Shown here: positions 26,983-32,943 of the stretch, one piece after another
Layout: every line of letters starts with the position of its first letter
Position numbering within the stretch: the first letter of the stretch is position 1
Assembly (NCBI GenBank): GCA_003171215.1
Contig: PMYN01000055.1
Span: forward strand, 29,564-62,506
Direction: 5' to 3'
Source of the DNA: Gemmatimonadota bacterium
Lineage (GTDB): Bacteria > Gemmatimonadota > Gemmatimonadetes > Gemmatimonadales > Gemmatimonadaceae
DNA: 32,943 bases
Made by a program: the position numbers and the translations under genes
Notes under the pieces: generated by a model
Databases searched by the model: none
What the model saw: only the letters and a program-made list of their open reading frames with translations
Told to the model about the DNA's origin: nothing

Positions 26983-27771
26983 TCAGGCGGTGAAGTAGAG
27001 GTCGTCGGGGTAGGTGACTTGCTCGAGACACAGTCCCTGGGGCGGTGCAGGCGGAGAGACTTCGTCGTTCGCCGCCGCGACGAGGAGCGCTTCGTACTCC
27101 TCGCGCGGCCGTCGGCCACTCGCCACGTCGAGCATCGTGCCGACGAGAAAGCGCACCATGTGATGCAGAAACCGGTTCGCTTCGATGTCGAGCACCAGCC
27201 CGCCGTGTTCCGGCGAATCGCGCCAACGGCAGCACCGCACATCGCATCGGTGATCGTCCGTCGCGGGCGCCGTTCCGCGCACCGCGAATCCGAAGAACCG
27301 ATGCTGACCCATCGTCCGCTCCGCACACCATTCGAGCGCTTCGCGGCTGAGGGCCCGGTCCGCCTTTGTCCAGGCGTATTCCCACCGCCGGCGAAAAGGA
27401 GAGTGCGTTGCCTCGTCGAGCCCCACCGCGTAGCTGTAGCGACGTCCGGTCGCGCTGTAACGGGCGTGGAAGCCGGGCTTCATCTCCAACGCCCGCGCCA
27501 CCCAGACGTCGCCGGGGAGCTGGCTGTTGACCGCCCTGCGCAGCCGCTCCGCCGTCCAATGCCCGGGCACCTCGACGCCGGCCACCTGGCCGCGCGCATG
27601 CACCCCGGCATCCGTCCGTCCGGCGCCCGTGACGCGCACCGGTTCGTCACACAATCGGGAAACTGCCGCCTCGAGCACGCCTTGCACCGTTCGCTGCGCC
27701 GGTTGGACCTGCCAGCCGGCGAAGTCGCTGCCATCGTAGTGCAAAACGAGCTGCATGGTACGTCCCGCCAT
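26983..27771 (-). CDS. truA: tRNA pseudouridine(38-40) synthase
   Basis: TruA isomerises uridines 38-40 in the anticodon arm of many tRNAs. The catalytic Asp is in VTGAGRTDAGVHARGQ, and other typical segments are LVLHYDGSDFAGWQ, FHARYSATGRRYSY, HRFFGFAV and NRFLHHMVRFLVGTMLDV. The start is uncertain: ATGs at 27774, 27771 and 27756 and a GTG at 27795 are in frame and none has a clear ribosome binding site. I chose 27771 (MAGRTMQLVLHYDG, 262 residues) by the usual distance to the first conserved Tyr-Asp-Gly. It appears to be the first gene of the long minus-strand run and is divergent from the GAF-trp genes across the palindromic intergenic region. Confidence 0.95.
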   Translation of the reverse strand: MAGRTMQLVLHYDGSDFAGWQVQPAQRTVQGVLEAAVSRLCDEPVRVTGAGRTDAGVHARGQVAGVEVPGHWTAERLRRAVNSQLPGDVWVARALEMKPGFHARYSATGRRYSYAVGLDEATHSPFRRRWEYAWTKADRALSREALEWCAERTMGQHRFFGFAVRGTAPATDDHRCDVRCCRWRDSPEHGGLVLDIEANRFLHHMVRFLVGTMLDVASGRRPREEYEALLVAAANDEVSPPAPPQGLCLEQVTYPDDLYFTA

Positions 27772-27806
27772 CATGGGAAAAGTAGCCGTCCGCACGCACT
27801 ACTTCA

Positions 27807-28103
27807 AGCGATGAGAAGTGAGTACGAGAGGGAGGGATGAGTTGGAGAAAGCAGATGCGAGTTTGAGAGCGAGGGTGAGAGGGAGTCCAGCGGGAGTGGG
27901 AACTCAGTGGGAGCGGGAGCTCAGCGGGAATCCAGTGCGCGAGCAAGTCTCTACGGTCGACGCCCACTTCGCGCCCATTCCCACTGTGTTCCCACTCCCA
28001 CTTTGCTCCCACTTGGACTCATGCTCCCCGCTCGAACGCCCACTCAAACTCAGATCTGCTTTCTCCAACTCATCCCTCCGACTCGTACTCGGATCTCATC
28101 GCT
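27807..28103. repeat. 297-bp imperfect inverted repeat (large palindrome) in the divergent intergenic region
   Basis: The 415-nt gene-free stretch from 27772 to 28186 is mostly one palindrome centred near the GTCGAC at 27956-27961. The ends match exactly (AGCGATGAGA at 27807-27816, TCTCATCGCT at 28094-28103). A perfect 26-bp pairing block runs from GGAGGGATGA at 27831 to the AGAT ending at 27856, matched on the right at about 28053-28078. The inner arms pair more loosely. The left arm is purine-rich and contains a 17-bp motif AGYGGGAGYGGGARCTC in tandem (about 27889-27923); the right arm is the pyrimidine-rich counterpart. A T-rich stretch (GTTTTGTTGACTTT) follows at 28104. No target-site duplication or coding potential is seen. 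It could be a dispersed intergenic element, a structured leader RNA of the plus-strand genes, or a protein-binding site. Confidence 0.85.
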
Positions 28104-28186
28104 GTTTTGTTGACTTTGGTTGTTTCGCGTCACAACCTTCCTCTCGCGCCGTGCGCCCGTCCGGGGCCGCGCGTTCACCCGGAAAA

Positions 28187-29503
28187 ATGCCTCCACACAC
28201 GCTCGCCTCGCTCGCGCACGCTCTGAGTGCCGCGACCGATCTCGATGCGGCCTTCGTCGCGCTCTCCGAGGGCCTCGCAGAGACCGATCGCGGATCCCAC
28301 GTCGCGCTCTTCCGGCTCGACGCGAAGCGCGCCATGCTGCGCGAGCGCGCGCTCGTCGTGGACGGGGCGATCCAGCGCGTGCCGCTCGAGGCCTCGCTCG
28401 AGCAGTTCCCCAAGAACGTCGGCCGCGTCATCGCGGAGGGCAGCCTGTTCGCGGATCTCGCGGAGGAGTCTCCTGGTTTCGCGCGCATGCTCGCGATGCC
28501 GCGTGAGAGCGACGGCGGCTGGCTCTCGGTGATCGGGCTTCGCGTGGACGGGCAGCTCGCCGGCCTCCTCGCGCTGCTCGAACCCAAGCGCGTCTTCGGC
28601 ACGCGGGTCTCCGAACGGTTTTCGCCGATGGTGGCGCTGTTCGAAATGGCGTTCCTGCGTTTCGCGGAGCGCGAAGCGCGTCGCGAGGCCGTGCAGACGC
28701 TCGAGGACGTCACGCAAAAGGTGCACGGCGACTATCTCGCTCGGCTGGCGGCGACGGAGGAGCAGCTGCGCGAGGCGCGAAGCGCCGCGAAGCCCGATGC
28801 CTCCCAGACGGCCGCGCTGCTCTCGCGGGAGCGCGACGATGCGCGCGTCGCCGAGGACACCCGCCGATCGACTCGAAAGCTCGTCGTGCTCGAGCAGCAG
28901 CTCACCGCCTCGATCGGAGCGCTCGAGCAGGCTCACGTCGAACTTCACCGCCGGAGCGAAGCGCTGCGGCAGCGCACACGCACGCTCTACCTCGTCGATC
29001 GTGCGCTCACCCTTGCCGCGGCGCGCGAAGAGCCGCAGCGCCTCGCGGACGGATTGCTCGCGCTCGTCGGCGACGACATGCAGGCACACCGCTGCTCGCT
29101 TTTTCTTCGCGTGCCCGGAGATCCCAGCATTCTCTACCTCGCCGCCGGCCGCGGGCTCGCCCCGCACGTCAAGGAGGGCACGATCGTCACGGTCGGCATC
29201 GGTGTCGCGGGGAAAGTCGCCGAGTCCCGTGAACCGCTGCTGGTGATGGACGCCGGAGAGGACGCCATACCGCATCCGCTGCTCGGCGACGAGTATCTCA
29301 CGACCGGCTCGTTCATCAGTTTCCCGCTCGTGCTGCATGACGAACTGGTCGGCGTGGTGAACGTCACGAACCGCGCGCAGCATGGCCTGTTCGTCGAGGA
29401 TGACGTCGAGCGCGTGCGCCTGCTCGGCCTCGTGATCTCGCTGATCGCACGCGAGGCACAGTTGCCCGAGCGGCTGCACGTCTCGAGAATAGAACACCCG
29501 TGA
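28187..29503 (+). CDS. Double GAF-domain protein with central coiled coil
   Basis: A 438-residue soluble protein with no signal peptide. Residues about 8-150 look like a diverged GAF domain (LDAAFVALSEGLAETDRGSHVALFRLD, then WLSVIGLRVDGQLAGLLAL). Residues about 155-275 are charged and helical, likely coiled coil (REAVQTLEDVTQKVHGDYLA and LVVLEQQLTASIGALEQAH). Residues about 280-430 form a clear second GAF domain (HRCSLFLRVPGDPSILYLAA, IVTVGIGVAGKVAESREPLL, GSFISFPLVLHDELVGVVNV). No kinase, cyclase, phosphodiesterase or DNA-binding output domain is present, so it may signal through partners. The ATG at 28187 begins the recognisable fold; upstream in-frame sequence runs through the palindrome and is not protein-like. 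Its stop overlaps the GTG of trpD (GTGA), so it heads the trp run. Confidence 0.82.
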   Translation: MPPHTLASLAHALSAATDLDAAFVALSEGLAETDRGSHVALFRLDAKRAMLRERALVVDGAIQRVPLEASLEQFPKNVGRVIAEGSLFADLAEESPGFARMLAMPRESDGGWLSVIGLRVDGQLAGLLALLEPKRVFGTRVSERFSPMVALFEMAFLRFAEREARREAVQTLEDVTQKVHGDYLARLAATEEQLREARSAAKPDASQTAALLSRERDDARVAEDTRRSTRKLVVLEQQLTASIGALEQAHVELHRRSEALRQRTRTLYLVDRALTLAAAREEPQRLADGLLALVGDDMQAHRCSLFLRVPGDPSILYLAAGRGLAPHVKEGTIVTVGIGVAGKVAESREPLLVMDAGEDAIPHPLLGDEYLTTGSFISFPLVLHDELVGVVNVTNRAQHGLFVEDDVERVRLLGLVISLIAREAQLPERLHVSRIEHP

Positions 29504-30549
29504 GCGCCAAGCCCTCGACGCCGCTTCAGGCGGCGCTGCGACGGATCGCGGCCGGTGCGTCGCTGTCCGACGAGCAGGCGGCATCGGCGTTCAACGCGGT
29601 GATGGCCGGCGAGGGCACCGCCGCGCAGCTGGGCGCGCTGCTCATGGGCCTCCGCGTGAAGGGCGAGACGCCGGATGAACTCGCCGGCGCCGCGCGCGCC
29701 CTGCGCGGGGCGATGACGGTGCTCGGCACCGCCCGCCCGAGCGAACTCGTCGACACGTGCGGCACCGGCGGCGGCGCGATCACGACGTTCAACATCTCGA
29801 CCGCCGCCGCGCTGCTGGCCGCCGGCGCCGGTGTGCGCGTGGCGAAGCACGGCAATCGGTCGTACACGACGAAGTCGGGAAGCGCCGACGTGCTCGAGGC
29901 GCTCGGCGTCGCGATCGACGTGCCCGTCGAACGGATGGGCGAGGTGCTGGATCGCGCCGGCATCATCTTCATGTTCGCACCCACGATGCACCCCGCGATG
30001 CGACACGTCGGCCCGGCGCGACGCGAGATGGCGATCGAGACGCTGATGAACCTCGTCGGCCCGCTCGCGAACCCGGCGGGCGCCGGCCGCCAGGTGATCG
30101 GTGTCGCGTCACCCGGCCGGGTCGAGCTGATCGCGGGCGCGCTTCAGCGGCTCGGGACCACGCATTCGCTCATCGTGCATGGTGCACCCGGGATGGACGA
30201 GATCTCCCCAATCGGCCTTACGACGGTCATCGAGCTGCGCGGGAAGGAACTCTCGCGCTGGACGCTCGATCCGGCGCAGTACGGATTCTCGGGGATGAAC
30301 GCGGAAGAGCTGGCCGGTGGGGAGCCGTCGGAGAATGCAGCGCTGATCGAGCGCGTCCTTGCCGGTTCGGGGCCGGCCGCCGCCGAGGCAGCCGTTCTAT
30401 TGAATGCGGCGGGCGCGATCTACGTGAGCGGGCTGGCGCCGACGTACGCCGCGGCGCTGGATCGTGCGCGTGCGGCGCTGCGAAAAGGAGAGGGCAGCGC
30501 CGCGCTGGCGAGGCTTCGGGCGGCCGCGCCGCACGGCGGAGCGGGTTAG
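29500..30549 (+). CDS. trpD: Anthranilate phosphoribosyltransferase
   Basis: TrpD transfers the phosphoribosyl group of PRPP to anthranilate, the second step of tryptophan synthesis. The 349-residue length is usual. Motifs: ELVDTCGTGGGAITTFNIST (PRPP/Mg binding), VAKHGNRSYTTKSGSADVLE (usually KHGNRAxSSxSGSADVLE; here Tyr-Thr-Thr replaces the usual residues) and AMRHVGPARREMAIETLMNL. The GTG start overlaps the GAF gene stop by 4 nt. The stop overlaps the stop of the convergent lexA by 4 nt (30546-30549), so there is no room for a terminator between them. Confidence 0.97.
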   Translation: MSAKPSTPLQAALRRIAAGASLSDEQAASAFNAVMAGEGTAAQLGALLMGLRVKGETPDELAGAARALRGAMTVLGTARPSELVDTCGTGGGAITTFNISTAAALLAAGAGVRVAKHGNRSYTTKSGSADVLEALGVAIDVPVERMGEVLDRAGIIFMFAPTMHPAMRHVGPARREMAIETLMNLVGPLANPAGAGRQVIGVASPGRVELIAGALQRLGTTHSLIVHGAPGMDEISPIGLTTVIELRGKELSRWTLDPAQYGFSGMNAEELAGGEPSENAALIERVLAGSGPAAAEAAVLLNAAGAIYVSGLAPTYAAALDRARAALRKGEGSAALARLRAAAPHGGAG

Positions 30550-31154
30550 TAGCGGCGGAGCACTCCCACCACGATGCCCTGTACGCGCATCTGGTTTTCC
30601 TGCACGTAGATCGGCTGCAGCTGGTCGTTCGACGGCTGAAGGCGGATGCGGCCATCTCGCTCGCGATAGAAGCGCTTGACCGTCGCCGAATCGCCGTCGA
30701 GCATCGCGATGACCATGTCGCCGTTGTCGGCGGCCTGACGATCGTGCACCACGACGAAATCGCCGTCGCTGATGTGGTCCTCGATCATCGAGTTGCCGCG
30801 GACTTTGAGCACGTAGTGATTGCCCGCCCGGCGAACGAAATCCTGCGGCACCGCGACCGTTTCACCCACCGCGACTTCTTCGATCGGCACACCGGCAGCG
30901 ACCGCACCGAGCAAGGGAAGCTCGACCGCCTGCGGCGTCACATCCGAAACGAGGATCTCGATCGCGCGGCTCTCGTTGTAGCTGCGCTTGATGTATCCCT
31001 TTCGCTCCAGGTTGCTCAGGTGTTCGTGGACCGTCGCCAGAGAGTTATAGTTGAACTGTTCGGCGATCTCCTCGAAGCTCGGGGCGTAGCCATGGACCGA
31101 ACCGTAGCTTGTGAGGTAGTCGAGGATCTGGCGCTGGCGCTTGGTGAGCGGCAT
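30546..31154 (-). CDS. lexA: LexA SOS repressor
   Basis: LexA represses DNA-damage genes and self-cleaves when RecA filaments form. The 202-residue protein has an N-terminal winged helix-turn-helix (LTKRQRQILDYLTSYGSVHG, then SLATVHEHLSNLERKGYIKR). The C-terminal peptidase domain has cleavage site Ala87-Gly88 (GAVAAGVP), nucleophile Ser122 (VRGNSMIEDHI) and general base Lys160 (SATVKRFYRE). The recognition helix is closer to the Gram-positive SLATVHEHL type than to the E. coli one. AGGGA lies seven bases before the ATG. The gene is inserted antisense between trpD and trpC; its promoter region contains two GAAC-N7-GAAG sites that may be its own operators. Confidence 0.97.
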   Translation of the reverse strand: MPLTKRQRQILDYLTSYGSVHGYAPSFEEIAEQFNYNSLATVHEHLSNLERKGYIKRSYNESRAIEILVSDVTPQAVELPLLGAVAAGVPIEEVAVGETVAVPQDFVRRAGNHYVLKVRGNSMIEDHISDGDFVVVHDRQAADNGDMVIAMLDGDSATVKRFYRERDGRIRLQPSNDQLQPIYVQENQMRVQGIVVGVLRRY

Positions 31155-31234
31155 GACGTCGTCCCTGCAATGGGAGTGAACGAACGGCAGTAACTCCGTC
31201 CGGTGCGAGAGCTTGTCTGCGTCAGATGACGCCC

Positions 31235-31249
31235 GAACAACACCCGAAG
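31235..31249. promoter_or_regulatory. Candidate LexA operator 1 (GAAC-N7-GAAG)
   Basis: GAACAACACCCGAAG lies 80 bases before the lexA start. On the lexA strand it reads CTTC-N7-GTTC, one base from the direct-repeat LexA box GTTC-N7-GTTC known from alphaproteobacteria. A second copy with a different spacer lies 26 bp away. Binding by this LexA is an inference. Confidence 0.5.
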
Positions 31250-31260
31250 TAACGGTACCC

Positions 31261-31275
31261 GAACATTGTCCGAAG
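31261..31275. promoter_or_regulatory. Candidate LexA operator 2 (GAAC-N7-GAAG), covering the trpC start codon
   Basis: GAACATTGTCCGAAG repeats the same GAAC-N7-GAAG arrangement as the site at 31235, with a mostly different spacer, 26 bp (about two and a half helical turns) further from lexA. It includes the TTG start codon of trpC at 31266-31268. Conservation of both half-sites and the seven-base gap, with change in the spacer, is what a binding site would show. Confidence 0.5.
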
Positions 31276-32105
31276 CGCAAGACACGACAGCGGTCACCAG
31301 CACGTGGACATTTCCGCAGGGACCGCTGGGGGAACTCACAGCGGCTGCGGAGCGGCGCGCGCAAGCGCTGGCCGAAGGCGCGGCCGACCTCGAGCGGGCG
31401 GCTCGGGCGGCGGGCCCCGTACCGTCGTTTGCCGCCGCACTCCGGGGCGACACCGTGGCCGTGATCGCCGAGCTCAAGCGGCGCAGTCCGAGCAAAGGAG
31501 CAATCAACGAGTCGCTCGACGTCGCTGCGCGCGCGGTCGAATACGCGGCGGCGGGCGCGGCGGCGCTTTCCGTCCTGACCGAACCCGCGCGGTTCGGCGG
31601 CTCGCTGGATGATCTGCGGGCGGTCCGTTCCGTCGCGCGCGTGCCGCTGCTCCGGAAGGACTTCATCGTGAGCCGGCTTCAGCTCCTCGAGGCCCTGGCC
31701 GCCGGCGCGTCCGCGGTGCTGCTGATCGCTCGTGCGCTGCCGCCCGAACGCCGAACGGCGCTGGCGAATGAGGCGCGGGCGCTCGGCCTCGACGTGCTGC
31801 TCGAAGTGCGTGACGAGGGCGAGCTGGAGCACGCGCTTCGGGTCGAGCACGCGGTGATCGGCATCAACAACCGGAATCTCGAGACGCTCGCAATCGACGA
31901 TGCGGTCAGCGCGCGCCTGCTGCCGCTCGTGCCCGGCAACCGCACCGCGGTGTACGAGAGCGGCGTGAACACCCGCGCGGATGTCGAGCGGGCGGCGGCA
32001 ATCGGTGCGGACGCGGTGCTCGTCGGATCGTCGCTCTCGACATCGGAGGACGGCGGCGCCGCGACGGCAGCGCTGGTCGGCGTCCCAAGGCGGACGCGTG
32101 GCTAG
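31266..32105 (+). CDS. trpC: Indole-3-glycerol-phosphate synthase
   Basis: TrpC closes the indole ring, converting CdRP to indole-3-glycerol phosphate. The 279-residue protein shows TVAVIAELKRRSPSKGAINE (phosphate/catalytic region), VPLLRKDFIVSRLQLLEA, VIGINNRNLETL and TAVYESGVNTRADVERA. TTG at 31266 is the only usable start after the in-frame stop at 31227 and before the conserved region. It lacks a Shine-Dalgarno sequence and lies inside a possible LexA operator, so initiation is unusual; a leaderless mRNA is one possibility. The gene follows lexA head-to-head (111 nt) and overlaps trpF by 8 nt. Confidence 0.95.
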   Translation: MSEAQDTTAVTSTWTFPQGPLGELTAAAERRAQALAEGAADLERAARAAGPVPSFAAALRGDTVAVIAELKRRSPSKGAINESLDVAARAVEYAAAGAAALSVLTEPARFGGSLDDLRAVRSVARVPLLRKDFIVSRLQLLEALAAGASAVLLIARALPPERRTALANEARALGLDVLLEVRDEGELEHALRVEHAVIGINNRNLETLAIDDAVSARLLPLVPGNRTAVYESGVNTRADVERAAAIGADAVLVGSSLSTSEDGGAATAALVGVPRRTRG

Positions 32106-32742
32106 CGTCAAGTTCTGCGGGCTCACACGCTCCGAGGATGCCCGCGAGGCGATGCGGCTGGGCGCCGCGTACGTCGGCGCGATATTCGCAGGCGGGCCGA
32201 GGAACGTCACGCCCGAACGGGCGCGCGAGCTGTACGATGCCGCCGCCGGCGGGCCGGCCGCAGTCGGCGTCTTCGGCGCGGATGACGTGGATGCGATCGC
32301 GGCGAACGCTATCACAGCCGGCGTGGAAGTGATTCAATTACACGGCGACCCTCGGGCCGCCGACGTGCGGGCGATGCGCAGGCGCTTCGGCGGTCGCATC
32401 TGGGCCGTGGCCCGGGCCGACGGCTCGGTGCTTCCGGAGTGGACCGAAGAACTCTTTCACGAGGCCGATGCGGTGCTGCTCGACGCGCGCGTGCAGGGCA
32501 GGCTCGGCGGCACGGGGATCGCGCTCGAATGGAGTGCCCTCGCAGACTCCGTCGCTGCGCTTCGGGGCCGCACACCGGTTGTTCTCGCTGGGGGGCTGAA
32601 GCCGGAGAATGTGGCGGAGGCGGTGCGCCTGCTCGCGCCCGATGTGGTGGATGTTTCGTCCGGCGTGGAGTCGTCGCCGGGGATCAAGGATCACGTAAAA
32701 ATGCGCGCGTTCTTCGACGCCGCCGGGGGGAACACGCGGTGA
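32098..32742 (+). CDS. trpF: Phosphoribosylanthranilate isomerase
   Basis: TrpF isomerises phosphoribosylanthranilate to CdRP, the step between TrpD and TrpC. The 214-residue protein starts VASVKFCGLTRSEDA, giving the conserved KxCGLTR with its catalytic Cys. GVEVIQLHGD, TPVVLAGGLKPENVAEAV and DVVDVSSGVESSPGIKDHVK are family-typical; the last holds the second catalytic Asp and the phosphate-binding loop. GTG at 32098 was chosen because it places this N-terminus correctly and overlaps trpC by 8 nt. The stop overlaps trpB (GTGA). Confidence 0.96.
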   Translation: MASVKFCGLTRSEDAREAMRLGAAYVGAIFAGGPRNVTPERARELYDAAAGGPAAVGVFGADDVDAIAANAITAGVEVIQLHGDPRAADVRAMRRRFGGRIWAVARADGSVLPEWTEELFHEADAVLLDARVQGRLGGTGIALEWSALADSVAALRGRTPVVLAGGLKPENVAEAVRLLAPDVVDVSSGVESSPGIKDHVKMRAFFDAAGGNTR

Positions 32743-32943
32743 CGGCACCACTGGAAATCTCGGATCGGTTCGGCGCGTTCGGCGGACGTTACGTGCCGGA
32801 GACGCTGATCCCGGCGCTCGATGCGCTCACCGCGGCGTACGCGGACGCGATGCGCGACCCCGAGTTCACCAGGTCGCTCGACGACGCCTTGCGCAACTAC
32901 GCGGGCCGCCCGTCGCCGCTGAGCGACGCGCCGCGCTGGTCGG
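32739..32943 (+). CDS. trpB: Tryptophan synthase beta chain, 3' truncated by window edge
   Basis: The first 68 codons of trpB are present. The GTG start overlaps the trpF stop (GTGA). The translation contains RFGAFGGRYVPETLIPALD, then RDPEFTRSLDDALRNYAG and RPSPLSDAPRWS, the standard TrpB N-terminus. The pyridoxal-phosphate lysine and the rest of the enzyme lie outside the window. TrpB condenses indole with serine to give tryptophan; trpA probably follows. Confidence 0.95.
   Translation, partial: MTAPLEISDRFGAFGGRYVPETLIPALDALTAAYADAMRDPEFTRSLDDALRNYAGRPSPLSDAPRWS

Noticed and set aside
27807-28103. Palindrome as a classical insertion sequence or MITE with target-site duplication
   Set aside because: Flanks (TTCA on the left, GTTT on the right) show no duplication and no transposase is present; mobility remains possible but unsupported from this window.
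28110-28138. TTGACT at 28110-28115 as the -35 box of a promoter for the GAF gene
   Set aside because: No acceptable -10 hexamer occurs 16-18 bases downstream (CAACCT region), so the match is probably chance.
27818-28186. N-terminal extension of the GAF protein through the palindrome
   Set aside because: The open frame continues upstream, but its translation follows the inverted repeat and is not protein-like; the fold starts at the ATG at 28187.
31169-31192. GGAGT/ACTCC inverted repeat in the lexA leader as a regulatory hairpin
   Set aside because: Only five base pairs around a 14-nt loop; too weak to support.

Overview
The window is high-GC bacterial chromosome with tightly packed genes, many GTG/TTG starts and many secreted proteins or lipoproteins. 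The gene set (DUF305 plus LVIVD-repeat lipoprotein, VPS10/BNR-repeat secreted protein, CocE-type hydrolase, YtcJ-type amidohydrolase) suggests a Gemmatimonadota-like soil bacterium. That assignment is an inference from gene content and composition; no rRNA is present to confirm it.

Layout. (1) 1-2998, plus strand: the 3' part of a YtcJ-like amidohydrolase, then a secreted CocE/NonD serine hydrolase. (2) 3020-8995, minus strand: a surface protein of almost 2000 residues with six Big_2-like domains, twelve near-identical ~103-residue Ig-like repeats (309-bp DNA units) and a C-terminal DUF3494 (ice-binding-like) domain. (3) 9185-12633, plus strand: a DUF305 protein translationally coupled to an LVIVD-repeat lipoprotein, a strong hairpin terminator, and a glycine-zipper lipoprotein. 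A second hairpin lies between this gene and the convergent VPS10/BNR-repeat protein (12691-15777, minus). (4) 15845-27771, minus strand: a twelve-gene run truA - transaldolase-like - degP/htrA - purB - purC - psd - pssA - purS - purQ - BamE-like - purL - purF. Nine of its eleven junctions overlap by 4 nt or 1 nt. It combines de novo purine synthesis with the two-step route to phosphatidylethanolamine and envelope quality-control genes. (5) 27772-28186: the intergenic region between divergent truA and the next gene, holding a 297-bp imperfect palindrome. (6) 28187-32943, plus strand: a double-GAF protein, trpD, trpC, trpF and the start of trpB. lexA lies between trpD and trpC on the opposite strand.

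Main points for a second look: the large palindrome at the head of the GAF-trp run; lexA nested antisense inside the trp genes, with two GAAC-N7-GAAG direct-repeat sites, one covering the TTG start of trpC; a transaldolase/FSA-family protein in which the Schiff-base lysine and most other active-site residues are replaced; and the giant repeat protein with evidence of very recent two-unit duplication. I found no CRISPR array, transposase, phage gene or complete new defence system.
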